Source: Pandoraea aquatica (GTDB lineage Bacteria; Pseudomonadota; Gammaproteobacteria; Burkholderiales; Burkholderiaceae). From it: a DNA stretch of 64,000 nucleotides. Of the stretch, positions 9,605 to 19,012 are shown one piece after another. Numbering within the stretch: position 1 is the stretch's first letter; each line of letters begins with the position of its first letter. The DNA is taken from positions 310,001-374,000 of the forward strand of contig NZ_CABPSN010000004.1 in NCBI RefSeq assembly GCF_902459565.1, in the 5' to 3' direction. The translations under genes were made by a program, and so were the position numbers. The notes beneath the pieces are model-generated. The model searched no databases and had not been told where the DNA came from. It was given only the letters and a program-made list of their open reading frames with translations.

Positions 9605-9815
9605 CGCTGTACCGCTGCGCGAGATCATCGGTTTTCGGCAAGACGACGAAGGCCAGTGGGTCGCGCGACTCGCATGCGGGCATGGGCAACATGTCCGGCA
9701 TCTCCCTCCGTGGCAGATCCGGACATGGACCCAAAGCCCTGAAGGCCGCGAAGCGATGCTGGGCAGCGAGTTGCCGTGCCGCAAATGCGAGCGCGGCGAG
9801 CCAGTCGACGAGTGA
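9585..9815 (+). CDS. DUF3565-family small Cys/His protein inside the isc operon
   Basis: A 76-residue protein starts at GTG 9585, overlapping the end of iscA by 20 bases in another frame. It contains [20 protein letters not shown], then [15 protein letters not shown], and ends with LPCRKCERG. This is the pattern of the DUF3565 family, seen in various proteobacteria with no established function. The CGH and CxxC elements could bind a metal such as zinc or iron, which is inference. Its place between iscA and hscB suggests co-expression with the Fe-S machinery. No other in-frame start is available for the conserved part, and the weak start plus overlap suggest translational coupling. Confidence 0.82.
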   Translation: MSRSASDAVPLREIIGFRQDDEGQWVARLACGHGQHVRHLPPWQIRTWTQSPEGREAMLGSELPCRKCERGEPVDE

Positions 9816-9910
9816 AGTGCGGGTCGGTCTGGCAAGCGGGGCGTAGTAGCGTAGGCAACAAGGCGGCGCGAGCCGCTTTTTTTACGGGCCGAATGCGAGC
9901 CCGGAGCGCG

Positions 9911-10441
9911 ATGAGTGCATTGACTGACAACTATTTCACGCTGTTCGATCTGCCGCAGGGCTTCGCACTCGATGCGCAAGCGCTGGAGACGGCCTATCGT
10001 GCGGTGCAATCACGCGTGCATCCGGACCGGTTTGCGAGTGCGAGCGATGCTGAGCGTCGCGTGGCCATGCAGTGGGCCGCGCAGGCGAATGCCGCGTACC
10101 GCACGCTGCGTGACCCGTTGCAGCGTGCGACCTATTTGCTGACGTTGCAGGGGATCGACGTGGGCGCGGAGAACAATACCGCGATGGCCCCCGATTTCCT
10201 GATGCAGCAGATGGAGTGGCGCGAAGCGATCGACGACGCGGTCGCTGCCCGCAACATCGGCGCGTTGGACGCGCTCGCCAAGTCTTTGCGCGACGACCGT
10301 CGCGTACGCCTGACGAAGCTGGGCGACTGGCTCGACAGCGCGGCCTGGCAGCCTGCGGCGGAAGCCGTACGACAACTGATGTTCATTGCGCGCGCCGAGG
10401 AAGATATCGCGCAGCGCATCGAAATGCTGGAAAACGCGTGA
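9911..10441 (+). CDS. hscB: Fe-S assembly J-domain co-chaperone HscB
   Basis: HscB is the J-protein that brings IscU to HscA and stimulates its ATPase. The 176-residue product has an N-terminal J domain ([14 protein letters not shown]) with the HPD motif at 37-39 (SRVHPDRFA). The C-terminal helical IscU-binding domain contains [17 protein letters not shown]. The ATG at 9911 is the family start; an upstream open extension from 9776 is not conserved-looking. Spacing from the DUF3565 gene is 95 bases, the longest gap inside the operon. Confidence 0.96.
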   Translation: MSALTDNYFTLFDLPQGFALDAQALETAYRAVQSRVHPDRFASASDAERRVAMQWAAQANAAYRTLRDPLQRATYLLTLQGIDVGAENNTAMAPDFLMQQMEWREAIDDAVAARNIGALDALAKSLRDDRRVRLTKLGDWLDSAAWQPAAEAVRQLMFIARAEEDIAQRIEMLENA

Positions 10442-10527
10442 CGGCCCGGTGCGGCGCCGTCACATGTCATTGAGAACTGCTTGAGAACAGGGTGGACGCG
10501 CTCACGCGTCGCCCGTATTGCAAAGTC

Positions 10528-12405
10528 ATGGCCCTTCTGCAAATTTCCGAACCCGGCATGTCCCCCGCGCCGCACCAGCGGCGACTCGCCGTGGGCATCG
10601 ATCTGGGCACGACGCATTCGCTCGTCGCCTCCGTGCGCAGCGGTGTGGCCGAAGTCCTCCCCGACGATCAGGGCCGCGTGTTACTGCCGTCCGTCGTCCG
10701 TTATCTGGGCGGTCACCGCACGCAGATCGGGTACGACGCCAAGACGTCGGCCGCCAGTGATCCGCGCAACACCATTGTCTCCGTCAAGCGCTTCATGGGC
10801 CGAGGTCTCGCGGACGTGGCCCACGCAGACAACGCCCCGTACGACTTCGTTGATGCGCCGGGCATGGTGCAGATGAATACCGCAGGTGGCGTGAAGAGCC
10901 CGGTGGAAGTCTCCGCCGAGATTCTCGCGACGCTGCGTCAGCGTGCCGAAGATACGCTTGGCGACGATCTCGTCGGTGCCGTGATTACGGTGCCCGCGTA
11001 CTTTGACGACGCGCAACGGCAAGCGACCAAGGACGCCGCGCGTCTGGCCGGTCTCAATGTCCTGCGTCTGCTCAATGAGCCGACGGCGGCTGCGATTGCG
11101 TATGGACTGGACAACGCAGCGGAAGGACTCTACGCGGTCTACGACCTTGGCGGCGGTACGTTCGACATCTCGATCCTTCGTCTGACGAAGGGCGTGTTCG
11201 AAGTGCTCGCGGCCGGCGGCGACTCGGCGCTGGGCGGCGACGACTTCGACCTGGCCATTTACCGCTGGGCAGTGCAGAGCGCGGGTATCGAAACGGCGTC
11301 GCTGACGCCCGAAGACGTACGCAGTTTGCTGGATCACGCACGTACCGTGAAGGAAGCGCTGACCGATACCGAGCAAGCGACCCTCAGCGTGACGTTGTCC
11401 GGGGACCGCAACCTGTCGTTGGAACTCACGCGTGAACAGTTCACGGCGCTGGGCGCACCGCTTGTGCAACGCACGATCGGCCCGATGCGCAAGGCGCTGC
11501 GTGACGCGGGGATGGGACCGGAAGACGTCAAGGGCGTTGTACTTGTGGGCGGTGCGACGCGCATGCCGCAAGTGCGGGCGGCTGTGGAGAGCTTCTTCGG
11601 TCGCGAACCGCTGGTTGACCTCGATCCGGATCAGGTCGTGGCGCTGGGCGCCGCCGTGCAGGCCAATCTGCTGGCCGGCAACCAGGCTGAAGGCGACGAC
11701 TGGCTGCTGCTCGACGTGATTCCGCTCTCACTCGGTGTCGAGACGATGGGCGGTCTGGTCGAGAAGATCATTCCGCGTAACGCCACGATCCCGGTGGCGC
11801 GCGCACAAGAGTTCACGACGTTCAAGGACGGTCAGACCGCCATGGCCATTCACGTGCTGCAAGGCGAGCGTGAGCTTGTGTCGGACTGTCGTTCGCTGGC
11901 GCGCTTCGAGCTGCGCGGCATTCCGCCGATGACGGCCGGCGCGGCGCGCATTCGGGTGACGTATCAGGTCGACGCCGACGGGCTGCTGTCTGTCTTCGCG
12001 CAGGAAATGCACTCCGGCGTGGCAGCGTCCATCGAGGTCAAGCCGTCCTATGGCCTCGCCGACGAGGACATCTCGCGCATGCTGCAGGACAGCTTCGGCT
12101 CGGCCGAGCAGGACATGCGCGCCCGCGCGCTGCGTGAGCAACAGGTGGAAGCCGAGCGTCTGCTCGTCGCCATCGACAGCGCGCTGCAAGCCGATCCTGA
12201 ACTGCTCAATGCCGAGGAGCGTGTGCAGATCGACGCGCTGCTGGCCGATCTGCGTCAGAAGGCCAGTGGTGACGATCAAGTCGCCATCAAGACGGCCACC
12301 GAAACGCTTTCGCACGCCACCGACGAGTTCGCCGCACGCCGCATGGACAAGAGTATCCGTGCCGCGCTGGCTGGCCGACGCGTTGCGGATATCGACAAAC
12401 TGTAA
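10528..12405 (+). CDS. hscA: Hsp70-type Fe-S chaperone HscA
   Basis: HscA is the specialised Hsp70 that releases Fe-S clusters from IscU by recognising its LPPVK motif. The 625-residue protein has the actin-like ATPase signatures [27 protein letters not shown] and [14 protein letters not shown]. It also has the linker [14 protein letters not shown], a substrate-binding domain and a helical lid. The start at ATG 10528 gives the usual N terminus ([11 protein letters not shown]). It follows hscB by 86 bases and precedes fdx by 22. Confidence 0.97.
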   Translation: MALLQISEPGMSPAPHQRRLAVGIDLGTTHSLVASVRSGVAEVLPDDQGRVLLPSVVRYLGGHRTQIGYDAKTSAASDPRNTIVSVKRFMGRGLADVAHADNAPYDFVDAPGMVQMNTAGGVKSPVEVSAEILATLRQRAEDTLGDDLVGAVITVPAYFDDAQRQATKDAARLAGLNVLRLLNEPTAAAIAYGLDNAAEGLYAVYDLGGGTFDISILRLTKGVFEVLAAGGDSALGGDDFDLAIYRWAVQSAGIETASLTPEDVRSLLDHARTVKEALTDTEQATLSVTLSGDRNLSLELTREQFTALGAPLVQRTIGPMRKALRDAGMGPEDVKGVVLVGGATRMPQVRAAVESFFGREPLVDLDPDQVVALGAAVQANLLAGNQAEGDDWLLLDVIPLSLGVETMGGLVEKIIPRNATIPVARAQEFTTFKDGQTAMAIHVLQGERELVSDCRSLARFELRGIPPMTAGAARIRVTYQVDADGLLSVFAQEMHSGVAASIEVKPSYGLADEDISRMLQDSFGSAEQDMRARALREQQVEAERLLVAIDSALQADPELLNAEERVQIDALLADLRQKASGDDQVAIKTATETLSHATDEFAARRMDKSIRAALAGRRVADIDKL

Positions 12406-12427
12406 GACACACACGGAATTCAAAGCC

Positions 12428-12769
12428 ATGCCGCAAATCGTTGTATTGCCTCACGTCGAGTTGTGCCCGGAGGGCGCTGTGCTGGAGGTTGCCCCGGGCA
12501 CGTCCGTGTGCCGTGCGCTGCTCGATAACCACATCGAGATCGAGCATGCCTGCGAGCTGTCGTGCGCCTGTACGACGTGCCACGTGATCGTGCGTGAAGG
12601 TTTCGAGTCGCTGGAAGCCGCAGAAGACGAAGAGGAAGATCTGCTCGACAAGGCCTGGGGACTGGAGCCGACGTCGCGCCTGTCGTGCCAGACGCTGATG
12701 CCCGACGACACCGATCTGGTGGTCGAAATTCCGAAGTACACGATCAACCACGCCAAGGAAAATCACTGA
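12428..12769 (+). CDS. fdx: ISC-type [2Fe-2S] ferredoxin
   Basis: The 113-residue ferredoxin has cluster ligands Cys42, Cys48, Cys51 and Cys87 in the pattern C-x5-C-x2-C...C (HACELSCACTTCH and SRLSCQTL). An extra Cys46 in the loop is also found in the E. coli ISC ferredoxin. The acidic segment AAEDEEEDLLDKAWGLEP is the usual partner-binding face. It probably supplies electrons for cluster formation on IscU. It lies between hscA and iscX in the operon. Confidence 0.97.
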   Translation: MPQIVVLPHVELCPEGAVLEVAPGTSVCRALLDNHIEIEHACELSCACTTCHVIVREGFESLEAAEDEEEDLLDKAWGLEPTSRLSCQTLMPDDTDLVVEIPKYTINHAKENH

Positions 12770-12819
12770 TCGACGCCATCTGGCCTCGCGCAGTGACGAG
12801 ATAACAAAGGAGCCTTCCC

Positions 12820-13014
12820 ATGAAATGGACCGACAGCCTGGAAATCGCGATTGCGCTGACCGAAGCGCATCCCGATGTCGACCCGCAATATGTGCGGTTC
12901 ACCGACCTGCACAAGTGGGTGGTCGCGCTCGATGGTTTCGACGATGCGCCGGACCGCTCCGGCGAAAAGATCCTGGAAGCCATTCAACTGGCATGGATCG
13001 ACGAAGCCGACTGA
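12820..13014 (+). CDS. iscX: IscX (YfhJ) Fe-S assembly regulator
   Basis: A 64-residue acidic protein beginning [20 protein letters not shown] and containing [18 protein letters not shown] matches IscX, a small protein that binds IscS and iron and tunes cysteine desulfurase activity. Its length equals the usual 64-66 residues. AAAGGAG precedes the ATG. It is the last gene of the isc operon and is followed after about 55 bases by a strong terminator. Confidence 0.96.
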   Translation: MKWTDSLEIAIALTEAHPDVDPQYVRFTDLHKWVVALDGFDDAPDRSGEKILEAIQLAWIDEAD

Positions 13015-13069
13015 GTCGGAGTGTCGTGAGAGACGAAAGGATGCGCTGCAAGTCATCGCATCCCAAAAC

Positions 13070-13095
13070 AAAAGCCGCTCAGGAGAGCGGCTTTT
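13070..13095 (+). terminator. Bidirectional terminator after iscX
   Basis: An 11-bp perfect stem (AAAAGCCGCTC with GAGCGGCTTTT) around an AGGA loop has A and T runs on both sides. It can therefore stop the isc operon on the plus strand and the convergent glycine-zipper gene on the minus strand. Confidence 0.88.
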
Positions 13096-13156
13096 GTGTT
13101 TCTGCGAGACGCATTCACGCGCGGGCGGCGGCATGGCGACTTGCCGCCGAGAAGTC

Positions 13157-13867
13157 TCAGCTTGCGCGTACGAGTCCGTTGTTTTCCAAACGCACGCGGT
13201 CACCCGGCTGTACGCCCGGTGCGGACTGATAGGTCCAGTAACGCGTCTTGCCGGTATCCATGCGGACGTAGACGCGATACACGGTGTCCGAGCGCACGCG
13301 CTTTTCGACTTCGTTACCGGCCAGACCGCCGCCGAGCGCGCCGACCACCGTCATTGCCGTACGGCCGTTACCTGCGCCGAACTGATTGCCGAGCAGACCG
13401 CCGGCCACGGCCCCGCCTACAGCACCAAGCCCCGAAGCGTGGCCTTCCGTACGGATCGGCTGCACCGATTGCACCGTACCGCACGTAGAGCACGCGGCGG
13501 CTTGTTGCTGTGTCGGTTGTGCCGGTGCCGCCGTTTGTTGCGCATACGTCGGTTGCGGAGCTGGGGCGCGCTCAGCGGCCTGTTGCTGAGCCGCGTATTG
13601 GGCCTGTTGCTGGGCTTGCTGCTGCGCTTGCTGTTGCGTGGCCGTCGTCGACGGTTGCGATTGCGATTGTGCCGAGAGCGACGGCGATTGCGGCGACGTC
13701 AATGCGTACTGCGAACTGTTGCCTGACGACGCAGGGCCGTCCGTACTCTTGGCCACCGGCAGCACGCCGGTGATGGCGGCAACCCCCAGCAGACTGACTA
13801 CGACGATACTGCCGGCAGCGGCAGCGACCAAAGGATGCATGCGGCGCGGTTGCAGATCGTTATCCAT
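13157..13867 (-). CDS. Glycine-zipper 2TM domain envelope protein
   Basis: The 236-residue protein has one N-terminal membrane segment or signal anchor (AAAAGSIVVVSLLGVAAITG, about residues 15-35). A long Gln/Ala/Ser-rich low-complexity linker (about 45-130) holds runs of QQQAQQQAQQQA. The glycine-zipper domain (GLGAVGGAVAGGLLGNQFG and VVGALGGGLAGNEVEKR) is followed by a conserved tail with YRVYVRMDTG and RVRLENNGL. Related 17-kDa surface antigen/SlyB-type proteins sit in the envelope, but the role here is unknown. The in-frame glutamine repeats may vary in length between strains. It converges on the isc operon and is probably monocistronic. Confidence 0.85.
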   Translation of the reverse strand: MDNDLQPRRMHPLVAAAAGSIVVVSLLGVAAITGVLPVAKSTDGPASSGNSSQYALTSPQSPSLSAQSQSQPSTTATQQQAQQQAQQQAQYAAQQQAAERAPAPQPTYAQQTAAPAQPTQQQAAACSTCGTVQSVQPIRTEGHASGLGAVGGAVAGGLLGNQFGAGNGRTAMTVVGALGGGLAGNEVEKRVRSDTVYRVYVRMDTGKTRYWTYQSAPGVQPGDRVRLENNGLVRAS

Positions 13868-14146
13868 GTTGTTTTCTCCATCGTGCGGTAAGAGCGAATC
13901 CCCTTCTGCGTGCTGGCGTGCACGGGCGATTTCGCATGAGAAAAGTTTCCGTCACGGCAAGCGCGGCATCCGTTTCATTTTGTAACGCGATGTAAGATGT
14001 GCATCACTGCGAAGCGTATTGATAGACCCTTGGTGTTGTCCTAAGTTTATGAAAAATATGGATATTTTCTGCGTTTGACGGTGCATGTCCCACAAGTCTG
14101 GCGGGGCGGACTTAACAAAAGAAACAAGTCGTGGGGGAAGCGATAG

Positions 14147-15430
14147 GTGAATCGACAGACGGTGACGTCAACTGGGGCACTCCGGCAACGAAGCATCGCT
14201 TCGGGGGCTACCACGTTGTCACGCGGGGTCGTCATCGCAGCCGTCGTCGTGATGCTGGTGCAATGGCTTGCGCTGGGTGCATGGGCCGTCAGTTGGTTGA
14301 CGAGCGACGGCGGTGGCGAGCACAGCATGCCGCCGCTCGGACACGATCTGCGTGTCTATTGGACGGTGTCCTGGCTGACGACGCATCTCGGCGCGATGTC
14401 GGCATTTCATCCGGAAACGCTCGACGCCGCACAACTCCAGTTCTTTCCTGCGTACACCGAACTCGGGCATTGGCTCTATCCACCGACATTCCAATGGCTG
14501 ATCCAGCCGCTCTCATGGTTGCCTTATTCGTGGACCTACGCGATATACGTCACCGTGAGTGTCGTGTTGTTTGCGTTGGCGGTGATGCAATGGCGACGAT
14601 GGGCCGGTTGGCCGTGGCTCGTAGTGATGGCTTTCCCCGGTCTTTGGGTGGCCGTGCTGGTCGGTCAGAACTCCATCATGACGTTGTTGCTGATGACCGT
14701 CGCCCTGAGTCAGTCGGGTGCGCGCCCGTTGTTAGCGGGCGTATGTGCTGGCTTGCTCGTCATAAAGCCGCAATTCGCGGTGCTGTTGCCGTTGTGGTGG
14801 CTATGCGGCAAGCAATGGCGAGCGTTAGGCGCGATGGTGCTGACCGGGGGCGTTTGTTGCGTCCTGACGCTGCTGTGGGGCGGATGGGCATTGTGGGAGG
14901 CGTTCTTTGCGGCGGTGGCGACGTTCAACGCAGAAGTCGTTCAGCAGGGCGCGGGGGACATCTGGCATGCGATGCCCACGGTGTTCGCGATGGCGCGATT
15001 GCAGGGCGCGACGCTGCCTGCGGCGTACGTGTTGTACGGACTCGTGGCGGTACCATCCGTGCTGTTCACGGCATGGTTGTGGGTGAGGCAGGCTCCGTTG
15101 CCGCTGCGCGTGGCGGCCGCGGTGATTGCCACGTTACTCGTCCAGCCGTATTTGCTGTATTACGAGCTGGCGTGGTTGATTGTGCCGTTGCTATGCCTCG
15201 CCACGTCGATCGACCCGGCGCCATCGGGGTCACGTCATCCGGCCGCTTCGCGCAGACCATGGGGATGGCTGGAAAACTTGTTGCTGATCGTTGCATGGGC
15301 GCTGCCCTTGCAAGCGTACCTCGCTGTGCTGTGGACGCCGATGGGGCAGTGGGGCGTGTGGATACTTCCGGCATTAATGCTGCTGATCGTGGTGCGTGCG
15401 TGTCGATGGACGCATCCGCGTCTGACGTGA
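14147..15430 (+). CDS. GT87-like (DUF2029) polytopic membrane glycosyltransferase
   Basis: The 427-residue protein starts at GTG 14147 and has about ten hydrophobic segments, beginning VVIAAVVVMLVQWLALGAWAV. The first loop holds GHDLRVYWTVSW, an acidic site typical of GT87/DUF2029 enzymes that use polyprenyl-phosphate sugars. Later segments include LLAGVCAGLLVIKPQFAVLLPL, the segment characteristic of this family. Substrate and product are unknown, and no other cell-wall gene is adjacent. A second long frame at 14131-15441 covers almost the same DNA but is Arg/Cys/Gly-rich and is a shadow. The exact start is uncertain. Confidence 0.78.
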   Translation: MNRQTVTSTGALRQRSIASGATTLSRGVVIAAVVVMLVQWLALGAWAVSWLTSDGGGEHSMPPLGHDLRVYWTVSWLTTHLGAMSAFHPETLDAAQLQFFPAYTELGHWLYPPTFQWLIQPLSWLPYSWTYAIYVTVSVVLFALAVMQWRRWAGWPWLVVMAFPGLWVAVLVGQNSIMTLLLMTVALSQSGARPLLAGVCAGLLVIKPQFAVLLPLWWLCGKQWRALGAMVLTGGVCCVLTLLWGGWALWEAFFAAVATFNAEVVQQGAGDIWHAMPTVFAMARLQGATLPAAYVLYGLVAVPSVLFTAWLWVRQAPLPLRVAAAVIATLLVQPYLLYYELAWLIVPLLCLATSIDPAPSGSRHPAASRRPWGWLENLLLIVAWALPLQAYLAVLWTPMGQWGVWILPALMLLIVVRACRWTHPRLT

Positions 15431-15490
15431 CGCGCGCATAATGGCACGCATTGTCTGTGAACGTCATTCTCATCGACCTGTCCCACCGTC

Positions 15491-16093
15491 ATGATCGATA
15501 CGCTACCTGCTCTTGAAACGCCGCTTGATGCGGCCAGCCATCCGCATATCTATCCGTACGTCGTGCAACGTGCGTGGGTGGATGCGCACGATCCCGAGGG
15601 GGATGTCACTGAGCCATTTTCTGACGATGTCTTCGTTACGCTCGTACTCGATAGCCCGAGTGGACTTCGACGCCTGCACGGTAACGATCTGCAAGCGGCC
15701 GGCCTGACTTTCGAAGCGGTATTTGCGCAGGCCGCCTCCAATCTTTCGCGTGCATGGACCGCGCGCCACTTCGAATTCGGTATTGCGCGCCTGGACGACG
15801 GTACGATGATCGGCGGCTCGCGCGGCAACTGGATGGCACCTGCCGGTGCGCTCGTGCTGGGCAATCTCTATCAGTCGATGGTGGAGCACTTTGAGATGAC
15901 GGAGTTTGCGGCCGTCGCCGTGAACCGAACGTTCGTTGTGGCGTTTCCTACCGACACGAAGACGCTCTCATCGCTGGCGCTACGTCAATTGATCGAGGGG
16001 GCGTCGAACGGTGCAGTGCTCCCTATCTCGCGTAGCTGGTTGCGTCTCGATGGCGACTGGCCGTCCGCGTATCGTGGAAGTCCGGCTTTCTGA
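15491..16093 (+). CDS. Hypothetical protein, weakly DUF1444-like
   Basis: This 200-residue soluble protein has no signal peptide or membrane segment. The run VTLVLDSPSGLRRLHGNDLQ then TFEAVFAQAASNL recalls the pattern of the DUF1444 (YtpQ) family, where a lifetime-of-protein motif is followed by a helix ending in NL. I regard this as weak. The second half (GTMIGGSRGNWMAPAGALVL and VVAFPTDTKTLSSLALRQL) could be a mixed alpha/beta domain. It starts 60 bases after the GT87 gene and may share its transcript. Function is unknown. Confidence 0.65.
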   Translation: MIDTLPALETPLDAASHPHIYPYVVQRAWVDAHDPEGDVTEPFSDDVFVTLVLDSPSGLRRLHGNDLQAAGLTFEAVFAQAASNLSRAWTARHFEFGIARLDDGTMIGGSRGNWMAPAGALVLGNLYQSMVEHFEMTEFAAVAVNRTFVVAFPTDTKTLSSLALRQLIEGASNGAVLPISRSWLRLDGDWPSAYRGSPAF

Positions 16094-16212
16094 AACGGGT
16101 TTTTCGTATTGACTCGTTTCACATAGCCACGGCTCTTGACGCCAAAACGTGACATCGACGGCTACATAGACTCATTGACGGCACATTTCGCTGCCGTCAC
16201 CGGAGACTACGT

Positions 16213-17355
16213 ATGCCAGCCTTGCCATCAGTACCTGGCCATGCCCCAAGCGCCTATGCCGCTCCGACGCTCGATTCAATCAGCGGTGGGGTTCCGGCCG
16301 TTTCGCCGATTGCCTCCGAGCGTCTTTCGCATTCCGCCCTGGCGACCGATTTCGATGGCGCTCGCATCCTGAGTGCCGTCGTGGAGCCTGTGCTGCGGGC
16401 ACCGTGTCGGACGCTCCTGCCACAAGCGTCCCCAGTGGAAGTGCAGGTCGACGGTCGCACTATCATGCATTTGCATTCCGAACCGGATCGTGTGGCGTTT
16501 CTGGACGAGAACCGGGTCGGCGCGCTCTGGATGGAACTGCTCGACGCGACGCGTGCTGCGGATGGATGTCCGACCAACGCTCATGCGGGCGATGTGCCGT
16601 TGGATATTTCGGCACGCATGGCGTGCCTGGGCGTTGGCGCGGGGGAGCGGGGGCGCACTGACGTCCATTCGCCCCTGGAGGCCAACTTCGAAATGGTCTC
16701 GGACTTGCCTCGGGCCACGAGTCCAAACGTGGACGCCAGTGAATTTGCAACCGTCGAGGCGTTATCGCTGCCGTCGGTGTACATCCGGGAGCCGGGGTTC
16801 GCCCCGGGCACGATGGCGGCGCTTGAGTATGACCTGGGGTGGCGTGCGTTGGCCCCGTCGTGGCGCGCGGTCATGCCGATCATCGACGAATCCGTGTGGG
16901 CCTCAGACCCGAACACAGAGCTATTTTGTGCGGTGGGTCGCGCCGTTTTGCCGCATCTTGCCACCCGCGAGGCGGGGAACGTTGCGGACACCATCTGCGC
17001 GCGCATCGTGGCGTTTCACATGCACGCGGGCGGCCTTGTCGATTGTCTTTCGAACGTGACTCGATCGGTCGAGCGCATGGGGAAGGAGGGCGAAGTTGCA
17101 CGAGTGGCGGCCATCGAGATCAATGACTTTCTCGTCGAGTGTGCGGGGATCGACTGGCGGAAGTCGTTGATTGGCCGGGAAGGGGAGGATGCGCTGACGC
17201 GTCGTCGCGCAGCCTGCACGGAAGCGGCGACGAACATGTCCACGACAGAGCTGCCTGCAGATGTGGATACGACGACGAGCGAATCCGATGGCTCGGCACC
17301 CAAAACCGATGATCACTCGTGGAATTCGCAACCCTTAACTTACGCATGGCGATGA
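16213..17355 (+). CDS. Orphan hypothetical protein, disordered N terminus and helical core
   Basis: I do not recognise this 380-residue protein. The first 50 residues are rich in Pro, Ala and Ser (MPALPSVPGHAPSAYAAPTL) and look disordered. Residues about 200-340 look helical (AALEYDLGWRALAPSWRAV, then VADTICARIVAFHMHAGGLV and VARVAAIEINDFLVECAGI). The tail is Thr/Asp/Ser-rich. It has no membrane segment and no classical signal peptide. This layout is common among secreted effectors but is not diagnostic. A CGGAGA motif precedes the ATG and a strong terminator follows the stop within a few bases, supporting a real, separately ended gene. It may be lineage-specific. Confidence 0.6.
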   Translation: MPALPSVPGHAPSAYAAPTLDSISGGVPAVSPIASERLSHSALATDFDGARILSAVVEPVLRAPCRTLLPQASPVEVQVDGRTIMHLHSEPDRVAFLDENRVGALWMELLDATRAADGCPTNAHAGDVPLDISARMACLGVGAGERGRTDVHSPLEANFEMVSDLPRATSPNVDASEFATVEALSLPSVYIREPGFAPGTMAALEYDLGWRALAPSWRAVMPIIDESVWASDPNTELFCAVGRAVLPHLATREAGNVADTICARIVAFHMHAGGLVDCLSNVTRSVERMGKEGEVARVAAIEINDFLVECAGIDWRKSLIGREGEDALTRRRAACTEAATNMSTTELPADVDTTTSESDGSAPKTDDHSWNSQPLTYAWR

Positions 17356-17391
17356 AAAAAGCCGCAACCCCGAAACGGTTGCGGCTTTTTT
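17356..17391 (+). terminator. Bidirectional terminator between the orphan gene and lysS
   Basis: A 14-bp perfect stem (AAAAAGCCGCAACC at 17356-17369 pairing with 17377-17390) with a 7-base loop is flanked by A and T runs. It begins right at the stop of the plus-strand orphan gene and also lies downstream of lysS on the minus strand. Confidence 0.9.
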
Positions 17392-17451
17392 TCTGCCGTA
17401 CGGACTGAGCGGACGGTTGGCGCGAGATCCTGCGCCGCCTGTCCGTCCCGA

Positions 17452-18996
17452 TCAGTCTTCGCGGCGCAGGTGCGGGAACAGCAGCACGTCGCGAATGTTC
17501 GGGCTGTCGGTGAGCAGCATGATCAGGCGATCGATGCCGATGCCGCAGCCGCCCGTCGGGGGCATGCCGTACTCAAGTGCGCGAATGTAATCGGCATCGT
17601 AGTACATGGCTTCTTCGTCGCCGGCGTCCTTCTGCTCGACCTGCGCACGGAAGCGTGCGGCCTGATCTTCCGGATCGTTCAGCTCCGAGAAACCGTTGGC
17701 GATTTCACGGCCCGTGATGAACAGTTCGAAGCGCTCGGTGATGCCCGGGAGCGTATCCGAGGCGCGTGCGAGCGGGGAGACTTCCACCGGGTAATCGACG
17801 ATGAACGTCGGTTCCCACAACTGGCTCTCGGCCGTCTCTTCGAACAGTGCCAGTTGCAGCGCACCGAGGCCGGCGTTCTTGAACTGCGGGGCGTCGACCT
17901 TCACGCCGTACTTGCCCAGTGCGCCGCGTACGTAGTCGATCTCGGCGAGTTGTGCGTCGGTGTATTCCGGCGCGTACTTGCGGATCGCTTCGACGATCGT
18001 CAGGCGATGGAACGGCTTGGACAGGTCGAGTTCGCGACCCTGATATTCGATGGTCGCGGTGCCGCGCGCGTCGGTCGCTGCTTGGCGGATCAGCGCTTCG
18101 GTGAAGTCCATCAGCCAACGGTAATCCGTATAGGCTGCGTAGAACTCCATCATCGTGAATTCCGGATTGTGACGCGGCGACACGCCTTCATTACGGAAGT
18201 TACGATTGATTTCGAACACGCGCTCGAAGCCGCCGACGATCAGGCGCTTCAAATACAGTTCAGGCGCGATACGCAGGTACATCTGCATGTCGAGCGCGTT
18301 GTGATGCGTGATGAACGGCTTGGCCGCAGCGCCACCCGGGATCGGGTGCAGCATCGGCGTTTCGACTTCCATGAAGTCGGCGTTCGTCATGTACTGACGC
18401 ATCGATGCGATGGCCTTCGCACGGGCGCGGAACGTGTTACGCGTTTCCGGCGACGTGATCAGATCGACGTAGCGTTGACGGTACTTCGTTTCCTGATCGG
18501 CGAGACCGTGGAACTTGTCCGGCAGGGGACGCAGTGCCTTGGCGAGCAGTCGCAGTTCCTTGACCTTGACCGACAGTTCGCCGGTGCGGGTGCGGAATAG
18601 CGTGCCGGTGGCGGCGATGATGTCACCGATGTCCCAGCCCTTGAAGGCGGTCATCGAGTCGACGCCGACGTCGTCACGGCTCACGAAGAACTGGATCTGA
18701 CCGCTGCCGTCCTGCACGGTGGCGAAAGCCGCCTTGCCCATCACGCGCTTGAGCATCATGCGACCGGCGACCGACACGGCGATGGGTTCGGCTTCGAGCG
18801 CTTCGTTTTCCACGCCCTCGTAGCGGGCTTGCAGATCGCCGGCGTGCTGCTCGGGACGGAAGTCGTTCGGGAACGCGACGCCGCCAGCGCGGATCGCCGC
18901 CAGCTTCTCGCGACGCTCGGCGATGAGCTTGTTGTCGTCCTGCGGCAGGTCGTTGGCCTGATTGGCCGAGTCGGCCGGAGTGTTTTGATCGGTCAT
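17452..18996 (-). CDS. lysS: Lysyl-tRNA synthetase (class II)
   Basis: LysRS charges tRNA-Lys. The 514-residue protein has an N-terminal OB-fold anticodon-binding domain ([20 protein letters not shown]) and the class II motifs: motif 2 around [20 protein letters not shown] and motif 3 [16 protein letters not shown], ending [15 protein letters not shown]. The ATG at 18996 begins [13 protein letters not shown]; the frame stays open upstream but overlaps the ivy stop. It is the last gene of prfB-ivy-lysS, 16 bases after ivy. Confidence 0.96.
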   Translation of the reverse strand: MTDQNTPADSANQANDLPQDDNKLIAERREKLAAIRAGGVAFPNDFRPEQHAGDLQARYEGVENEALEAEPIAVSVAGRMMLKRVMGKAAFATVQDGSGQIQFFVSRDDVGVDSMTAFKGWDIGDIIAATGTLFRTRTGELSVKVKELRLLAKALRPLPDKFHGLADQETKYRQRYVDLITSPETRNTFRARAKAIASMRQYMTNADFMEVETPMLHPIPGGAAAKPFITHHNALDMQMYLRIAPELYLKRLIVGGFERVFEINRNFRNEGVSPRHNPEFTMMEFYAAYTDYRWLMDFTEALIRQAATDARGTATIEYQGRELDLSKPFHRLTIVEAIRKYAPEYTDAQLAEIDYVRGALGKYGVKVDAPQFKNAGLGALQLALFEETAESQLWEPTFIVDYPVEVSPLARASDTLPGITERFELFITGREIANGFSELNDPEDQAARFRAQVEQKDAGDEEAMYYDADYIRALEYGMPPTGGCGIGIDRLIMLLTDSPNIRDVLLFPHLRRED

Positions 18997-19012
18997 GATG
19001 CGAACGATGAAG

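Noticed and set aside
14131-15441. 436-codon open frame overlapping the GT87-like gene
   Set aside because: Its product is rich in Arg, Cys, Gly and Asp with no domain, while the overlapping frame encodes a clear polytopic membrane protein.
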